This document shows positions 1-9,967 of a stretch of DNA of 64,000 bases, piece by piece. A program made the position numbers and the translations under genes. This stretch comes from Actinokineospora enzanensis DSM 44649 (GTDB lineage: Bacteria > Actinomycetota > Actinomycetes > Mycobacteriales > Pseudonocardiaceae): contig NZ_KB894403.1 of the NCBI RefSeq assembly GCF_000374445.1, positions 146,335 to 210,334 of the forward strand, in the 5' to 3' direction. The notes under the pieces were generated by a model. That model worked only from the letters and a program-made list of their open reading frames with translations, was not told the DNA's origin and searched no databases. Within the stretch, counting starts at the first letter, position 1; the number at the start of each line of letters is the position of its first letter.

Positions 1-3000
1 CAATGACGGCGACAGCGTCCGGTGTGCGGGCGACCTGCTGTTCCACCTGCGTCCGCAACGATCCGGGAGGCAGCGGGACGGCTGTGTCGTTCCAGCCGGT
101 CAGCACCTGGCGTCGTTCGTCGGCGTCCAGGAGGTCGATCGAGGTCAGCGCCCGTCCAGGGGCGGTGACCACGGCCGTCAGCAACCGGAGGAAGCGGGCG
201 TGCAGCCGTTCCGCCGTGTCCCGGTCGAACAGGTCGGTGGCGTATTCGACGAACCCGGTCATGCCCGCCCGGCCCGGCCGCGCCGAGATGCTGAACAGCA
301 GGTCGAACTTGGCCGTCCCGGTGCCCAGGTCCACCGACTCCGACGCCAGGCCGGGCAGCGCGAGCGCGGTGTTGCCGGTGTCCTCGAACATCAGCATGGT
401 CTGGAACAGTGGGTGCCGGGCCTGCGTGCGCGCCGGGTTGAGCGCCTCCACGACCTGGTCGAACGGCACGTCCTGGTGGTCGAACGCGGCCAGTGCCGCT
501 GTCCGCGCCCGTCCCAGTACGTCCCGGAACCCGATCCCGCCGGACAGGTCGGTGCGCAGGACCACCGTGTTGACGAAGAACCCGACCACGTCGTCGAGCA
601 GCTCGTCCGGCCTGCCCGCCACGGTCGCCCCCAACGGGATGTCCGTGCCCGCGCCCATCCGGTGCAGCAGTGTGGACAGTGCCGCGTGCACGACCATGAA
701 CAGCGTGCAGCCCTCCGCACGGGCCAGATCCGCCAGCCGGTCATGCAGGTCGGCGTCGATCGACAGCGGGATGCGGCCCCCGTGGTGGCTCGCGATCGCG
801 GGCCGTGGCCGGTCGTAGGGGAGGGGCAACTCCTCCGGCAGGTCCCGCAGCGCCTCCCGCCAGTAGTCCAGGCCCGCCGATCCCACCTCGCGCTGCCACA
901 AAGCGAAATCGGCGTACTGGACCGGCAGCGGACGCCACGAGGGTGCAGCGCCTGCCGACCTGGCCGTGTAGGCGTGCTCCAAGTCCCGCGCGAGCGGCCC
1001 GTCGGACCAGCCGTCCGAGGCGATGTGATGCAACACCAGCAGCAACACCGCACCACCATCTACTTCGAACAGAACAGCGCGCACCGGGATGTCTCGGCCG
1101 AGATCGAACGGCGCTGTCGCCGCCTCCCGCACCCGGTCGTCAAGATCCTCCGGGCCGGCGCAGACGACCGCGAGCCTAGGCCGTGCGTCCGTCAAGACCA
1201 GCTGATACGGCTCCCCGTCGACTTCCGGATACACCGTCCGCAGCACCTCGTGCCGCGCCACCACGTCCCCGAGCGCCGCCTCCAACGCGGCCGGATCGAC
1301 CCCGTCCACCAGCCGGTGCAACGACGGCAGGTGGTACTGCGCCGACGGCCCCTCCAGACTGTCGATGAACCACAACCGCCGCTGCGCGAACGACAACGGC
1401 ACCAGTTCCGGGAGTTCGCGCGGCGCCAATGCCTGTCGGGGCGGCGCGGCACGGTCGAGCAACGTGCCGAGACCGGCGGCCGTGGGCGCGTCGAACAACG
1501 CCCGCATCGGCAACTCCGCGCCGAGCACCGTTCGCACCCGACCGGCCAGCCGCGACGCGGACAGCGAATGTCCGCCCAGGGCGAAGAAGTCGTCGTCGAC
1601 CCCGACCTCGGGCAGCCCGAGCACCTCGGCCATCAGTCCACAGAGGACTTCCTCGCGGTGTGTCCGCGGCGTCCGGCCCGGCACGAGGGTCGGCGTGGAC
1701 TCGGGCAGGGCCTTGCGGTCGACCTTCCCGTTCGGCGTGAGCGGCAGCGCGTCCAGCCGCACGACCAGCGCGGGCACCATGTACTCGGGCAGGCGATCCG
1801 CCACGAACCCGCGCACGTCCCCGAGGCCCGGACCGGTCGAGGTGACATAGGCGATCAGCCGCTGGTCACCCGCCGCGTCCGGGCGCGCGACCACCACGAC
1901 CTGGTCCACCTCGGGATGCTCGCCCAGCACGGCCTCGACCTCGCCGGGCTCGATCCGGTGACCCCGCACCTTCACCTGGTTGTCCGCGCGGTCGACGAAC
2001 ACCAGCGAGCCGCCGACCGACCACCGCACCCGGTCGCCCGTGCGGTACATGCGTGAGCCCGGCGGCCCGAACGGGTCCGCGACGAACCGCTGCGCGGTCA
2101 TCCCGGGCTGCCCGTGGTAACCCAGCGCGACTCCGGCGCCTGCCAGGTACAGCTCGGCCGTGACCTCGCGCCCCACCAGCCGCAATGCGCCATCGAGGAC
2201 ATAGGCATGGGTGTTCGCGATCGGCAGGCCGATGGGCGGCGCGTCCTCGCCCGGCTCGACGGTCGCGACCGTGGACCAGATCGTGGTCTCCGTCGGCCCG
2301 TACAGGTTGGTCGTCTGACCCAGGGAGCAGAGCGTGATGGCCAGCCGCGCCGGGAGGGCCTCGCCGCCGACCAGCACCCGCAGCCCGGGAGTCGGCTCCA
2401 GTTCGGGCGCCAGCACCCGCCACAGCGACGGCGTGGCCTGCATGATCGTGGTCCCCGACCGGCGCACCAGCCCGGCCAGCCCGACCGGGTCCACCACCGC
2501 GCCCCGGTCGGCCAGCACGACTCGGGCCCCGCTGATCAGCGGTAGGTACAGCTCCAGCGCGGCGATGTCGAACGCGACCGTGGTCACCGCGAGCCACCGG
2601 TCGTCCGCCCCGAGCGGGAACCGGCCGCGCATGTCGAGCAGGAAGTTGGCCAGGTTCGCGTGCGTGACCACGACCCCCTTGGGCCGCCCGGTCGACCCGG
2701 ACGTGTAGATCACGTAGGCAGCCGCGCCCGGCTCGCTCAGCTCGATGTCGGGCGTCGGGCCAGACGAGCCGTCGAGTTCCGTGTCGAGTATCAGCCGATC
2801 GGGTCCGTCGGGCAGGTCCACGACATCGGCGGTGGTCACCACCAGCACCGGCGCGGCGTCGTCGATCACCCCGGCGATCCGCTCGGCCGGGTAGGCCGGG
2901 TCCACCGGCACGTAGGCCGCCCCGCACCGCAGCACCGCGAGCAGGCATACCGGCAGGTCCACCGTGCGTGGCAGCACCAGCGCCACCCGCGTACCCGGCC

Positions 3001-3166
3001 GCACGCCGCGCCCGAGCAGCAGGCGCGCCAGCCGGTTCGCGCGCATGTCCAGGTCCCGGTAGGTCAGCTCCACGTCCCCGGCTACCACCGCGACCAGGTC
3101 CGGGGTCGCGGCGGCCTGCGCGCGGAACAGTTCGGGCAGCGTCGCCCCTCCCGCGCTATCCGCCAT
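1..3166 (-). CDS. Non-ribosomal peptide synthetase, A(Gly)-T-C-A..., 3' end outside window
   Basis: The gene begins at ATG 3166 and is still open at the left edge (about 1,055 residues visible). It starts directly with an adenylation domain (core A3 [11 protein letters not shown] near residue 154). The specificity residues read D-I-L-Q-L-G-L-I-W, the published Stachelhaus code for glycine. A thiolation domain follows ([10 protein letters not shown], Ser near 530), then a condensation domain with intact HHIASDG near 713. A further adenylation domain is just starting at the edge. The start overlaps the MbtH stop by 11 bp, so translation is probably coupled. With no N-terminal C domain, the Gly module must receive its acyl partner by another route or act as an initiation module. 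The family call is certain; the product is not known. Confidence 0.95.
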   Translation of the reverse strand, partial: MADSAGGATLPELFRAQAAATPDLVAVVAGDVELTYRDLDMRANRLARLLLGRGVRPGTRVALVLPRTVDLPVCLLAVLRCGAAYVPVDPAYPAERIAGVIDDAAPVLVVTTADVVDLPDGPDRLILDTELDGSSGPTPDIELSEPGAAAYVIYTSGSTGRPKGVVVTHANLANFLLDMRGRFPLGADDRWLAVTTVAFDIAALELYLPLISGARVVLADRGAVVDPVGLAGLVRRSGTTIMQATPSLWRVLAPELEPTPGLRVLVGGEALPARLAITLCSLGQTTNLYGPTETTIWSTVATVEPGEDAPPIGLPIANTHAYVLDGALRLVGREVTAELYLAGAGVALGYHGQPGMTAQRFVADPFGPPGSRMYRTGDRVRWSVGGSLVFVDRADNQVKVRGHRIEPGEVEAVLGEHPEVDQVVVVARPDAAGDQRLIAYVTSTGPGLGDVRGFVADRLPEYMVPALVVRLDALPLTPNGKVDRKALPESTPTLVPGRTPRTHREEVLCGLMAEVLGLPEVGVDDDFFALGGHSLSASRLAGRVRTVLGAELPMRALFDAPTAAGLGTLLDRAAPPRQALAPRELPELVPLSFAQRRLWFIDSLEGPSAQYHLPSLHRLVDGVDPAALEAALGDVVARHEVLRTVYPEVDGEPYQLVLTDARPRLAVVCAGPEDLDDRVREAATAPFDLGRDIPVRAVLFEVDGGAVLLLVLHHIASDGWSDGPLARDLEHAYTARSAGAAPSWRPLPVQYADFALWQREVGSAGLDYWREALRDLPEELPLPYDRPRPAIASHHGGRIPLSIDADLHDRLADLARAEGCTLFMVVHAALSTLLHRMGAGTDIPLGATVAGRPDELLDDVVGFFVNTVVLRTDLSGGIGFRDVLGRARTAALAAFDHQDVPFDQVVEALNPARTQARHPLFQTMLMFEDTGNTALALPGLASESVDLGTGTAKFDLLFSISARPGRAGMTGFVEYATDLFDRDTAERLHARFLRLLTAVVTAPGRALTSIDLLDADERRQVLTGWNDTAVPLPPGSLRTQVEQQVARTPDAVAVI

Positions 3167-3368
3167 GGCCGGCCTCGCGCAGGCTTCGCGGCCGCAGGTC
3201 GGTCCAGTTCGCCTCCACGTGCGCGACGGCGGCTTCGCGGTCGCCCGGACCGAACACCACGGCCCACCCGGCGGGCACGGCGGCGAACGCGGGCCACAGC
3301 GAGTGCTGCGCCTCGGCGTTGACCAGGACCAGGAACTCGCCGTCCCGGTCGTCGAACGGGTTGCTCAT
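3156..3368 (-). CDS. MbtH-like protein
   Basis: This 70-residue protein starts MSNPFDD and has the family pattern [10 protein letters not shown]...PAGW...G, ending in the region that carries NWTDLRP. MbtH-like proteins bind NRPS adenylation domains and are often needed for their folding or activity. Its place between the SufS-like gene and the glycine-activating NRPS fits that role. The start ATG overlaps the upstream stop in an ATGA, and its own stop lies inside the start of the next NRPS gene, so the stoichiometry is probably fixed by coupling. Confidence 0.95.
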   Translation of the reverse strand: MSNPFDDRDGEFLVLVNAEAQHSLWPAFAAVPAGWAVVFGPGDREAAVAHVEANWTDLRPRSLREAGHGG

Positions 3369-4600
3369 CGGCGCGCCCCCGACACCAGGGTGGCCGGGCC
3401 GAGCAGGGCCAGCAGCTCGTCGAGCGCGGCGTAGAAGCCGTCGATCTCGGCGACCTCGTTGTACAGGTAGGCCGACACGCGCAGGGTCTCCCCGCCCGCC
3501 AGCCAGGTGACCAGCGGCTGCGCGCACATGTGGCCGCTGCGCACCATGTACCCGTAGGAGTCGCTCAGCAGCCGGGCGACCTCGCCGGTGGGCACGGCCT
3601 CGCCCAGGCTCAGCGTGGCCAGCGCGATCCGGTCGGTGGTCTCCGGCGGCCCGATCAGCTTGATCCCGGGCCGCGCCAGCGCGCCGGACACCAGGGCCGC
3701 GCACAGTTCCCGCTCGTGCGCGGCGCGGTCCGCCTGGTCCAGTGCCTCCAGATAGTCGATGGCGGCGGCGCAGCCGATGATCGAGGCGATGGCCGGGGTG
3801 CCAGACTCGAACCGGTACGGGATGCGCCGGTCCACGCTCCGCTCGACGTCGACCCAGTCGACCATGCCGCCGCCCACCACCATCGGCCGCAGCGCGTCGA
3901 GCCGGGCGGCGCGGCCGTAGAGGCAGCCGACGCCGGTGGGGCCCAGCATCTTGTGCATGGAGAATGCCACGAAGTCGGCGTCCAGCTCGCGCACGTTGAT
4001 TCGCTCGTGCGGCAGGAACTGTGCGGAGTCCAGCACGATGATCGCGTCGCAGGCCGCGCGCACCTCGGCGATCAGCTCTGCCACCGGGTGTACGACTCCG
4101 GTGACGTTCGAGCAGTGCGTGAGTGCCACGACTCGCGGGTTGCCGCGCAGCAGCGTGCGGAAGTGGTCGCGATCGAGCCGCCCGTGCCGGTCCACTCTGG
4201 TCGGTTCCAGGCGTCCGGCCCGGCGCCACGGCAGCAGCTGCGAGTGGTGCGCGTCGAAGCAGCCCACGATCGACGCGTCCGGCTCCAGGTCGAGACCGGA
4301 CGCCACCAGGTTCAGCGCCTCGCTGGTGTTGCGCAGCAGCACCACCTCATTCGCCGCCGCCCCGATGTGGTCGGCGATCCGCACCCGCGACGCCTCGTAC
4401 GCGTCGGACGCCTCTTCCGACAGTCGGTGCTTGCCGCGGTGGATGTTGGACCCGTTGCACTCGTAGTACTCGGTGACCGCCCGGATGACCGAGTCAGGTT
4501 TCAGGCTCGTCGCCGCACTGTCCAGGTAGGACATGGGCTGTCCGTCGATCTGCCGCCGCAGCGCCGGGAAGTCGTCCCGGCGGTTCACGCGCGTGCTCAT
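3365..4600 (-). CDS. SufS-like cysteine desulfurase / class V aminotransferase in NRPS operon
   Basis: A 411-residue PLP enzyme of the SufS/CsdA group. The N-terminal region has [11 protein letters not shown] and [18 protein letters not shown], matching the SufS pattern. The PLP lysine is K217 in [11 protein letters not shown]. The loop RSGHMCAQP places a Cys at about 359, where SufS carries its persulfide cysteine. That residue suggests real sulfur or C-S chemistry rather than a plain epimerase. No ThiS- or SufE-like partner is seen nearby. It sits between the PaaK-like enzyme (ATGA overlap at 4597-4600) and MbtH. It could feed sulfur to an activated carboxylate or act as a beta-lyase-type tailoring enzyme; this is inference. 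Housekeeping Fe-S assembly is unlikely because no suf genes adjoin it. Confidence 0.85.
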   Translation of the reverse strand: MSTRVNRRDDFPALRRQIDGQPMSYLDSAATSLKPDSVIRAVTEYYECNGSNIHRGKHRLSEEASDAYEASRVRIADHIGAAANEVVLLRNTSEALNLVASGLDLEPDASIVGCFDAHHSQLLPWRRAGRLEPTRVDRHGRLDRDHFRTLLRGNPRVVALTHCSNVTGVVHPVAELIAEVRAACDAIIVLDSAQFLPHERINVRELDADFVAFSMHKMLGPTGVGCLYGRAARLDALRPMVVGGGMVDWVDVERSVDRRIPYRFESGTPAIASIIGCAAAIDYLEALDQADRAAHERELCAALVSGALARPGIKLIGPPETTDRIALATLSLGEAVPTGEVARLLSDSYGYMVRSGHMCAQPLVTWLAGGETLRVSAYLYNEVAEIDGFYAALDELLALLGPATLVSGARR

Positions 4601-5880
4601 CGTGCCACCTCCGCGGAGATCTGCGAGACGCAGGACTGGAACTTCCCGCTGCGCTCGCAGGCGATGTAGTCCACTGCCTCGCACCGAAGCGGGTTCGGCG
4701 CGAGGACTTCGGTCAACCGGTCTTCGAGGTCGCGGATCTCGGCCGCTGCCGGTTCGTCGGCGAGGTAGCGGAAGGTGCACGCACCCGTCGCGTCCTGCGC
4801 CAGCTTGTAGAGGTCCAGCCAGGGCGCGTCGCCGACCAGGGCCGCGACCGCGCCGGGGGTGACGATCCGGCCGTCGGCCAGGCGGATCATGTGCGTGGCG
4901 CGACCCTCGATCCGCACCACCGGCAGGTCGCTGCCGCAGCCGCAGGGTTCGCCGACCGGGGTGAAGTAGTCCCCGGTCGCGTACCGGATGCGGGGCACCA
5001 GGCCGTCGTCGAGGGTCGTGACGTACAGCTCGCCCATCCGTCCCTCGGGCACGTGCTCGCCGTCGTCGACGAACTCCACGTAAAAGTCCCGGTCGTTGAT
5101 GTGCCGGTTCCCGTGGTGGCACTCGAACCCGAGATAGCCGAGCTCCGACATGCCGATCATGTCGCCGATCGGCACGTTCGGGCCCAGCGTCGCGTCGAGC
5201 TGCCGCCGCGCCACCCCGGTCATCAGCGTGTACCCGCAGACGACGTGCAGCTTGCGCTTCGAGGTGATCTCGCGGCCCAGCCGCCTGCCCCACCGGGTCA
5301 GGAACGCCAGGTGGGTCGGGTCGACCACGAGCAGGTCGGGCTCGTACGCCTCGATCTCGTCGAACGCCTTGACCACCTGCCACTCCGGCGTGGCCAGCAG
5401 GTCGTGCGCGACGGTCAGCACGAGGGTGCCGTCGGGCAGTGTCCGGTCGTCCATCGACGAGAACCCGGTCGCGCACTCCACGTCCGAGCAGTTCGGCGGC
5501 GCGAACCGGCAGATCCTGGGCCGGTTCCCCGGTCGCCACAGCTCGTCGAACCCGGGGTGTACCGCCAACGCGGTCGCCTGCCGCCTGGTCAGGTCGTAGG
5601 CCAGGATTGCGCTGTTGAGCCGGTCGCCGGAGGTCCCCGAACTCTGGAAGCGCATCACGTGCGGCGAGTTGAGGGTGTAGCCGCGCGCCAGCACCCCCGC
5701 CGGGAAGTTGCGCCGGTAGTGCGACTTGGACGTCGGCGGGATCCGCAGGAAGTCCTCGGCGGAGCGGATGTCCTCCGGCCGCAGGGCGTTGGCCTCCATG
5801 TGCTCGCGGAAGAACACCGTGCGGTCGAAGGCGTAGGCGATCTCCTCGCGCACCGCCTCGAAGTCGATCGCGGTGCTCAT
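4597..5880 (-). CDS. PaaK-like adenylate-forming enzyme (phenylacetate-CoA ligase family)
   Basis: A 427-residue protein of the phenylacetate-CoA ligase-like branch of the ANL superfamily. Visible are PPTSKSHYRRNFP near the N-terminus, a nucleotide-binding loop FQSSGTSGDR near residue 75-85, a MSELGYLGFECHHG segment typical of the second adenylate motif, and a Cys-rich stretch EPCGCGSDLPVV that resembles the metal-binding knuckle of some PaaK-like proteins. It should activate a carboxylic acid as an acyl adenylate and pass it to CoA, a carrier or another nucleophile. Start ATG 5880 overlaps the dioxygenase stop (ATGA). Next to a SufS-like enzyme it may activate a carboxylate for sulfur or amine transfer, but the substrate cannot be read from sequence. 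Confidence 0.82.
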   Translation of the reverse strand: MSTAIDFEAVREEIAYAFDRTVFFREHMEANALRPEDIRSAEDFLRIPPTSKSHYRRNFPAGVLARGYTLNSPHVMRFQSSGTSGDRLNSAILAYDLTRRQATALAVHPGFDELWRPGNRPRICRFAPPNCSDVECATGFSSMDDRTLPDGTLVLTVAHDLLATPEWQVVKAFDEIEAYEPDLLVVDPTHLAFLTRWGRRLGREITSKRKLHVVCGYTLMTGVARRQLDATLGPNVPIGDMIGMSELGYLGFECHHGNRHINDRDFYVEFVDDGEHVPEGRMGELYVTTLDDGLVPRIRYATGDYFTPVGEPCGCGSDLPVVRIEGRATHMIRLADGRIVTPGAVAALVGDAPWLDLYKLAQDATGACTFRYLADEPAAAEIRDLEDRLTEVLAPNPLRCEAVDYIACERSGKFQSCVSQISAEVAR

Positions 5881-6878
5881 GCCATCGCCACCAGCACCGA
5901 ACGGGACCCGGAGTACGGGCGGCGACCGTGCGCGAACTGCTCGTTGTCCACCACGACGATGTCGCCCGCCCCCCACGGGCGGGCGATCTCCTCGGCCGCG
6001 TAGGCGGCCCGCACCTCGGCGAGGTGGCCGGGGTCGAGCGGCGAGCCGTCGCCGTACATGGCGTTACGCGGCAGGTCGTCCTCGGCGAAGCTCTCCCGCA
6101 ACTCCCGCTCCACCGCGGGCGGCAGCGAGCTGACGTGGAACAGGTGCGCCTGGTTGAACCACACCCGGCGGCCGGTCACCCGTGACTCGACGGCGGCCTG
6201 CACCACCTGCCGGGTGCGCAGCCGGTCCCCGCCCAGCCACTGGGCGTCGATGCCGTGCTCGGCGCAGTAGGCGTCGACCACGTTCCGATCGTCCGTCTGG
6301 AACGCCTCCTGCCAGGACAGGTCGATCCCGTGGCCGAAGTTGCGCACATACATCACGCCGTCGCGCTCGAACCGCTCCCGCACCTGCGGAGACAACCGGT
6401 CGTACACGCGCGCGCTGTCGGCCAGCGGCGTCTCACCGCCGTCGGCGGCGGGCACCAGGCAGGTCAGGAACAGCGTCGCGGGCCAGGACGCGGTGTACGA
6501 CATCTCGTTGTGCAGCGGGATGGTCTGGTCCGGCGGGTACTCGGTGGAGGTGAACACGTTGCCGTCGACCCGCTGCCGGGGCGTCGACCGGTTGTCGTAG
6601 TCGCGCAGGCTGCCGGTCAGGCCGGTGGCGAACTCGGCCAGCCCCGCGGCGTCGAGCGGGGTGAAGCCGCGCAGCAGCACCACGCCGTGCTCGTCGCGCA
6701 GCCGGGCCAGGGTGTCGCCGGAACTCGCCAACCACTCGCGCGGGTCGAGCCGGGCCACGGTCGGCGTGCACAGCACCGCACGCGAACCGGCGAGCAGCTC
6801 ACCGGTGCGGACCAGGTCCGCGCCGCCGACCGGGATGGACTTGCGGGCGCCACGGAACGGGCTCATCGTCCCGGCCAT
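5877..6878 (-). CDS. SyrP-like Fe(II)/2-oxoglutarate dioxygenase (TauD/TfdA fold), candidate Asp beta-hydroxylase
   Basis: A 333-residue protein of the TauD/TfdA family. The facial triad is visible as H123-x-E125 in PLHNEMSY and a distal H317 in EQFAHGRRPYSGS, followed by the arginine expected for 2-oxoglutarate binding. The HNEMSYT form is shared with SyrP-type enzymes that hydroxylate carrier-bound aspartate at the beta carbon. The gene directly follows an NRPS module with an Asp-like code, which supports that role. ATG 6878 overlaps the NRPS TGA; a GTG at 6881 is an alternative. The hydroxylation site is inferred from family and context. Confidence 0.82.
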   Translation of the reverse strand: MAGTMSPFRGARKSIPVGGADLVRTGELLAGSRAVLCTPTVARLDPREWLASSGDTLARLRDEHGVVLLRGFTPLDAAGLAEFATGLTGSLRDYDNRSTPRQRVDGNVFTSTEYPPDQTIPLHNEMSYTASWPATLFLTCLVPAADGGETPLADSARVYDRLSPQVRERFERDGVMYVRNFGHGIDLSWQEAFQTDDRNVVDAYCAEHGIDAQWLGGDRLRTRQVVQAAVESRVTGRRVWFNQAHLFHVSSLPPAVERELRESFAEDDLPRNAMYGDGSPLDPGHLAEVRAAYAAEEIARPWGAGDIVVVDNEQFAHGRRPYSGSRSVLVAMA

Positions 6879-9800
6879 CACGCCTCACCCGCCTGCGCGG
6901 CCAGCCGCTCGTCGAGGTACTCGGCCAGTTCGGACACCACCGGCCGCTCGAACAGCGTGCGCAGCTTGATCGGTACTCGGAACTCCGCGCGCAGTCGGGA
7001 GATCAGCTGGGTCGCCAGCAGCGAGTGGCCGCCGATCTCGAAGAAGTCATCGTCCACCCCCGCCCGGTCGAGCAGCAGCAGCCGCGCCATCACGTCGGCC
7101 ACCCGCTTCTCGGTCGGCGTCCGCGGCTCGACGTAGGTGGTGGCCGCGCCGTCGCCGTAGGACCCCGGCTCGGGCAGCAGCGCCGAGTCGATCTTGCCGG
7201 TGCTGGTCAGCGGGAACGCGCCCAGCGCGACGAAGTGCGCGGGCACCATGAACTCGGGCAGCCGCTCGGCGGTGAACTCGCGCAGCCAGTCGGCCTGCCC
7301 TCGGTCGCCGCCCGCGTCGATCACGTACGCCACCAGGTGGGTCGCGGAGCTCTCGCCCGCCACCAGGACCAGGCTGCCGGTGACCCGGGGGTGTTGGCGC
7401 AGCACGGCCTCGATCTCGCCCAGCTCCACCCGGAAGCCGCGCAGCTTGATCTGCCGGTCGACCCGGCCCATGAAGTCGACCCCGCGGCCGGGCAGCTGCC
7501 GCGCCCGGTCCCCGCTGCGGTACATGCGCCCGCCGGGGTCGAACGGGTCGTCGACGAACCGTTCCTGCTGCTCCGGCGTGCCCGCGAGGTAGCCGCGCGA
7601 GACCGACCGGCCGCCGATCCACAGCTCGCCGGGGACGCCGACCGGGACCGGCCTGCGCTCGGGGTCGAGCACGTAGGCGCGGGCGTGCCGCATCGGGGTG
7701 CCCAGCGGAACGGTCGAGGCGAGCGCGGCCAGGTCGTTGGACGTCACTTGTCCACAGAGGACGCCGACGGTGGTCTCGGTGGGGCCGTAGTGGTTGTAGA
7801 GGGCGCAGTCACCGAGGTACTCGCGGAACAGGTTGTACGAACCCCAGCCGAACGGCTCGCCGCCGACCACCAGTGCCTGGCGGGGCATCACCGCGGCGGG
7901 GTCGTCGGCCACGGCGAACACCGCGTCCAGGTGTGCGGGGGTGATCTTGAGCAGGTCGTAGCTCGTGCCCGCCAGCAACTCGGCCAGCGCCTGGGCGTCC
8001 ACACTGACCTCCGGCGGGACGACCAGCAGCTCGCCGCCGCTCATCAGCGGCGGGAACAGGGCGGTGTTGCCCAGGTCGGTGCCCAGCGTGCCGAGGGCGA
8101 CCGAGTCGATGGCGCCGGTGAGGCCGAGTCGGTCGAGCACGCCGTCCAGGTAGGCGGCGAGCTGACCGTGGCCGACCAGGACGCCCTTCGGCGTGCCGGT
8201 GGAACCCGAGGTGAACAGCACGTAGGCGGGGCTGTCGTCGGTGGTCTCGACATCCGGGGCGGTGTCGTCGGCGGTGAACGTGCCATCGAGCAGGAAGGTG
8301 TCGCAGCCTGCGGGCAGTTCCGCGGCCGTGTCGGCGGTCGCTACGGCGTGGGTCAGGTCCGCGCCCGCCGCGATGGTGGCCCGGCGCCGGACAGGCAGGT
8401 TCGGGTCGAGCGGGACGTAGCCCGCGCCCGCCTTGGCGATCGCCAACAGCGCGACGACGGTGGTGTCCGAGCGCTCCAGGCTCAGCCCGACCAGGTCTCC
8501 CGGGCGGACGCCGCGGGCGATGAGTTCGTTGGCGGCGCGGTTGGCGGTCCGATCCAGCTCGCGGTAGGTCAGGGTTCGGGTGCCGAACCGGAGCGCGGTC
8601 GCGTCGGGCGTGCGTCGGGCGGTGGCCTCGACCAGCCGGTGCCAGTGCGCGGGACGCTCGGCCGGGGGCTGCGCGGTGTTGGTGGCCGCGATGAGTACGC
8701 GGGCGGCGTCATCGTCGAGCATGGCCGGGCTGGACAGCGGGGTTGTGGGGTTGCTCGCCAGTGCCGCGAGGGTGGCGGTCAGACAGGTCTGCAGGGCCTC
8801 GGCGCCGCCGTCGGCCATGGCGCCGGTCCTGGCGCGCAACGTCAGCCGGATGCGGCCGTCCACGCCCTGCGCCCAGAGCGTGACCTTGCGGTCGTCGTCG
8901 GCGGGGGCGATCCAGAGGTCGGCGTAGGTGGAGCCTGTGGTGGTGAGCCCGGTGACGTCGCTGAAACCGAAGCCCGGCAGGGCGCCCGCGTGCTGCCGGG
9001 CGGGGTCGACAGCGGACTCGTCCCCGTGCTCGAACGCCTCGATCTGCACGCCGACGTCCTGCAACAGCGCGGTCAACGCCATGTCCGCGGCCAGGGTGGT
9101 GAACACCGGGACCGGGCATTCGAAACGACCGACCGACGTGGCCGTCTCGGCGAACGGGCGGCGGGGGAGCACCGTGCTGACGGCCATCCGCTCCGGCCGT
9201 CCGCTCGCGTGCCACAGCGCCGCGACCCACGCGGTCAACAACACACCACGCAGCCCACCATCCACTTCGGAGGCAAGAGTGCGCAGCCGTCGTGCCACCG
9301 ACTTGGGGACCATCCATTCCAGATCGGTCCAACCCGGCCGGGTCGCGCGCTGCTCCAGTGGCAGGTGCACGGGCGGCAGGTCCGCCAGTCGTGCTTCGAG
9401 GTCGGCCCAGGCCGGCCCGTCGCCCGGCATGCCCTCCTCGTACTGCCACTGGGCGTAGTCGGCGTACTGTACGACGTCCTCGCGGTGCCACACAGCGCCG
9501 TCGAGTCGAGCCGCGTACGCCTGGCGCAGGTCGTGGAAGAACACCGCCACGGAGGTCGTGTCCACACTCAACCGTGGCGCCGACAGGACCAACGACTGCC
9601 GGTCGTCGTTGTGCGTGAACAGGATCAGATGCGGCGCGTGCGCGTCCGCCTGCCGCTGCTCGGCGAGCAACGCCGACAGTGTCGCCTCGTCACCCCGGCA
9701 CTCCGACACCCGCATCCGCGGCCCGTCCTCGACCACCATCAGCACCGAGCTGTTGTCGCCCAGTACCCGCCGATAGTCGGTGCGCAGGCTCTCGTGCACC

Positions 9801-9967
9801 ACCGCCACGTCGTCCGCCGCGCGGGCCAGCACCTGTACATCCACAGTGGACGACAGGTGGGCGACGGCGACCACCCGGTCCGCCCGCGCCAGCACGTGCT
9901 CCTGCTGCTTGGACAGCCGGTAGCCGTCCCACGTCCGGCTCACCACGTCCGATCCCTGCGCGCTCAC
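6878..9967 (-). CDS. NRPS module: degenerate C-like domain, A (Asp-like code), T
   Basis: About 1,029 residues. The first ~420 residues have condensation-domain architecture, but the active-site HHxxxDG is replaced by APRLSVDT near residue 132, so it probably does not condense. The adenylation domain has FTSGSTGTPKG near 590 and specificity residues D-L-T-K-V-G-H-V-G, one change from the surfactin-type Asp code. A T domain (GGHSLLATQL) ends the protein; there is no TE. GTG 9967 overlaps the upstream TGA and has a G-rich ribosome site a few bases upstream; an ATG at 9994 would add 9 residues. The A4 region reads GTDLGNTALF rather than the common FDxxxxE, so the Asp call needs testing. Confidence 0.93.
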   Translation of the reverse strand: MSAQGSDVVSRTWDGYRLSKQQEHVLARADRVVAVAHLSSTVDVQVLARAADDVAVVHESLRTDYRRVLGDNSSVLMVVEDGPRMRVSECRGDEATLSALLAEQRQADAHAPHLILFTHNDDRQSLVLSAPRLSVDTTSVAVFFHDLRQAYAARLDGAVWHREDVVQYADYAQWQYEEGMPGDGPAWADLEARLADLPPVHLPLEQRATRPGWTDLEWMVPKSVARRLRTLASEVDGGLRGVLLTAWVAALWHASGRPERMAVSTVLPRRPFAETATSVGRFECPVPVFTTLAADMALTALLQDVGVQIEAFEHGDESAVDPARQHAGALPGFGFSDVTGLTTTGSTYADLWIAPADDDRKVTLWAQGVDGRIRLTLRARTGAMADGGAEALQTCLTATLAALASNPTTPLSSPAMLDDDAARVLIAATNTAQPPAERPAHWHRLVEATARRTPDATALRFGTRTLTYRELDRTANRAANELIARGVRPGDLVGLSLERSDTTVVALLAIAKAGAGYVPLDPNLPVRRRATIAAGADLTHAVATADTAAELPAGCDTFLLDGTFTADDTAPDVETTDDSPAYVLFTSGSTGTPKGVLVGHGQLAAYLDGVLDRLGLTGAIDSVALGTLGTDLGNTALFPPLMSGGELLVVPPEVSVDAQALAELLAGTSYDLLKITPAHLDAVFAVADDPAAVMPRQALVVGGEPFGWGSYNLFREYLGDCALYNHYGPTETTVGVLCGQVTSNDLAALASTVPLGTPMRHARAYVLDPERRPVPVGVPGELWIGGRSVSRGYLAGTPEQQERFVDDPFDPGGRMYRSGDRARQLPGRGVDFMGRVDRQIKLRGFRVELGEIEAVLRQHPRVTGSLVLVAGESSATHLVAYVIDAGGDRGQADWLREFTAERLPEFMVPAHFVALGAFPLTSTGKIDSALLPEPGSYGDGAATTYVEPRTPTEKRVADVMARLLLLDRAGVDDDFFEIGGHSLLATQLISRLRAEFRVPIKLRTLFERPVVSELAEYLDERLAAQAGEA

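Noticed and set aside
200..2056. Long plus-strand frame of about 620 codons opposite the NRPS
   Set aside because: His/Gln/Arg-rich, lacks any domain, and is the antisense of a clear adenylation/condensation reading frame.
3365..4600. Housekeeping SufS of an Fe-S assembly operon
   Set aside because: No sufBCDU neighbours; it is translationally coupled on both sides to NRPS-pathway genes.
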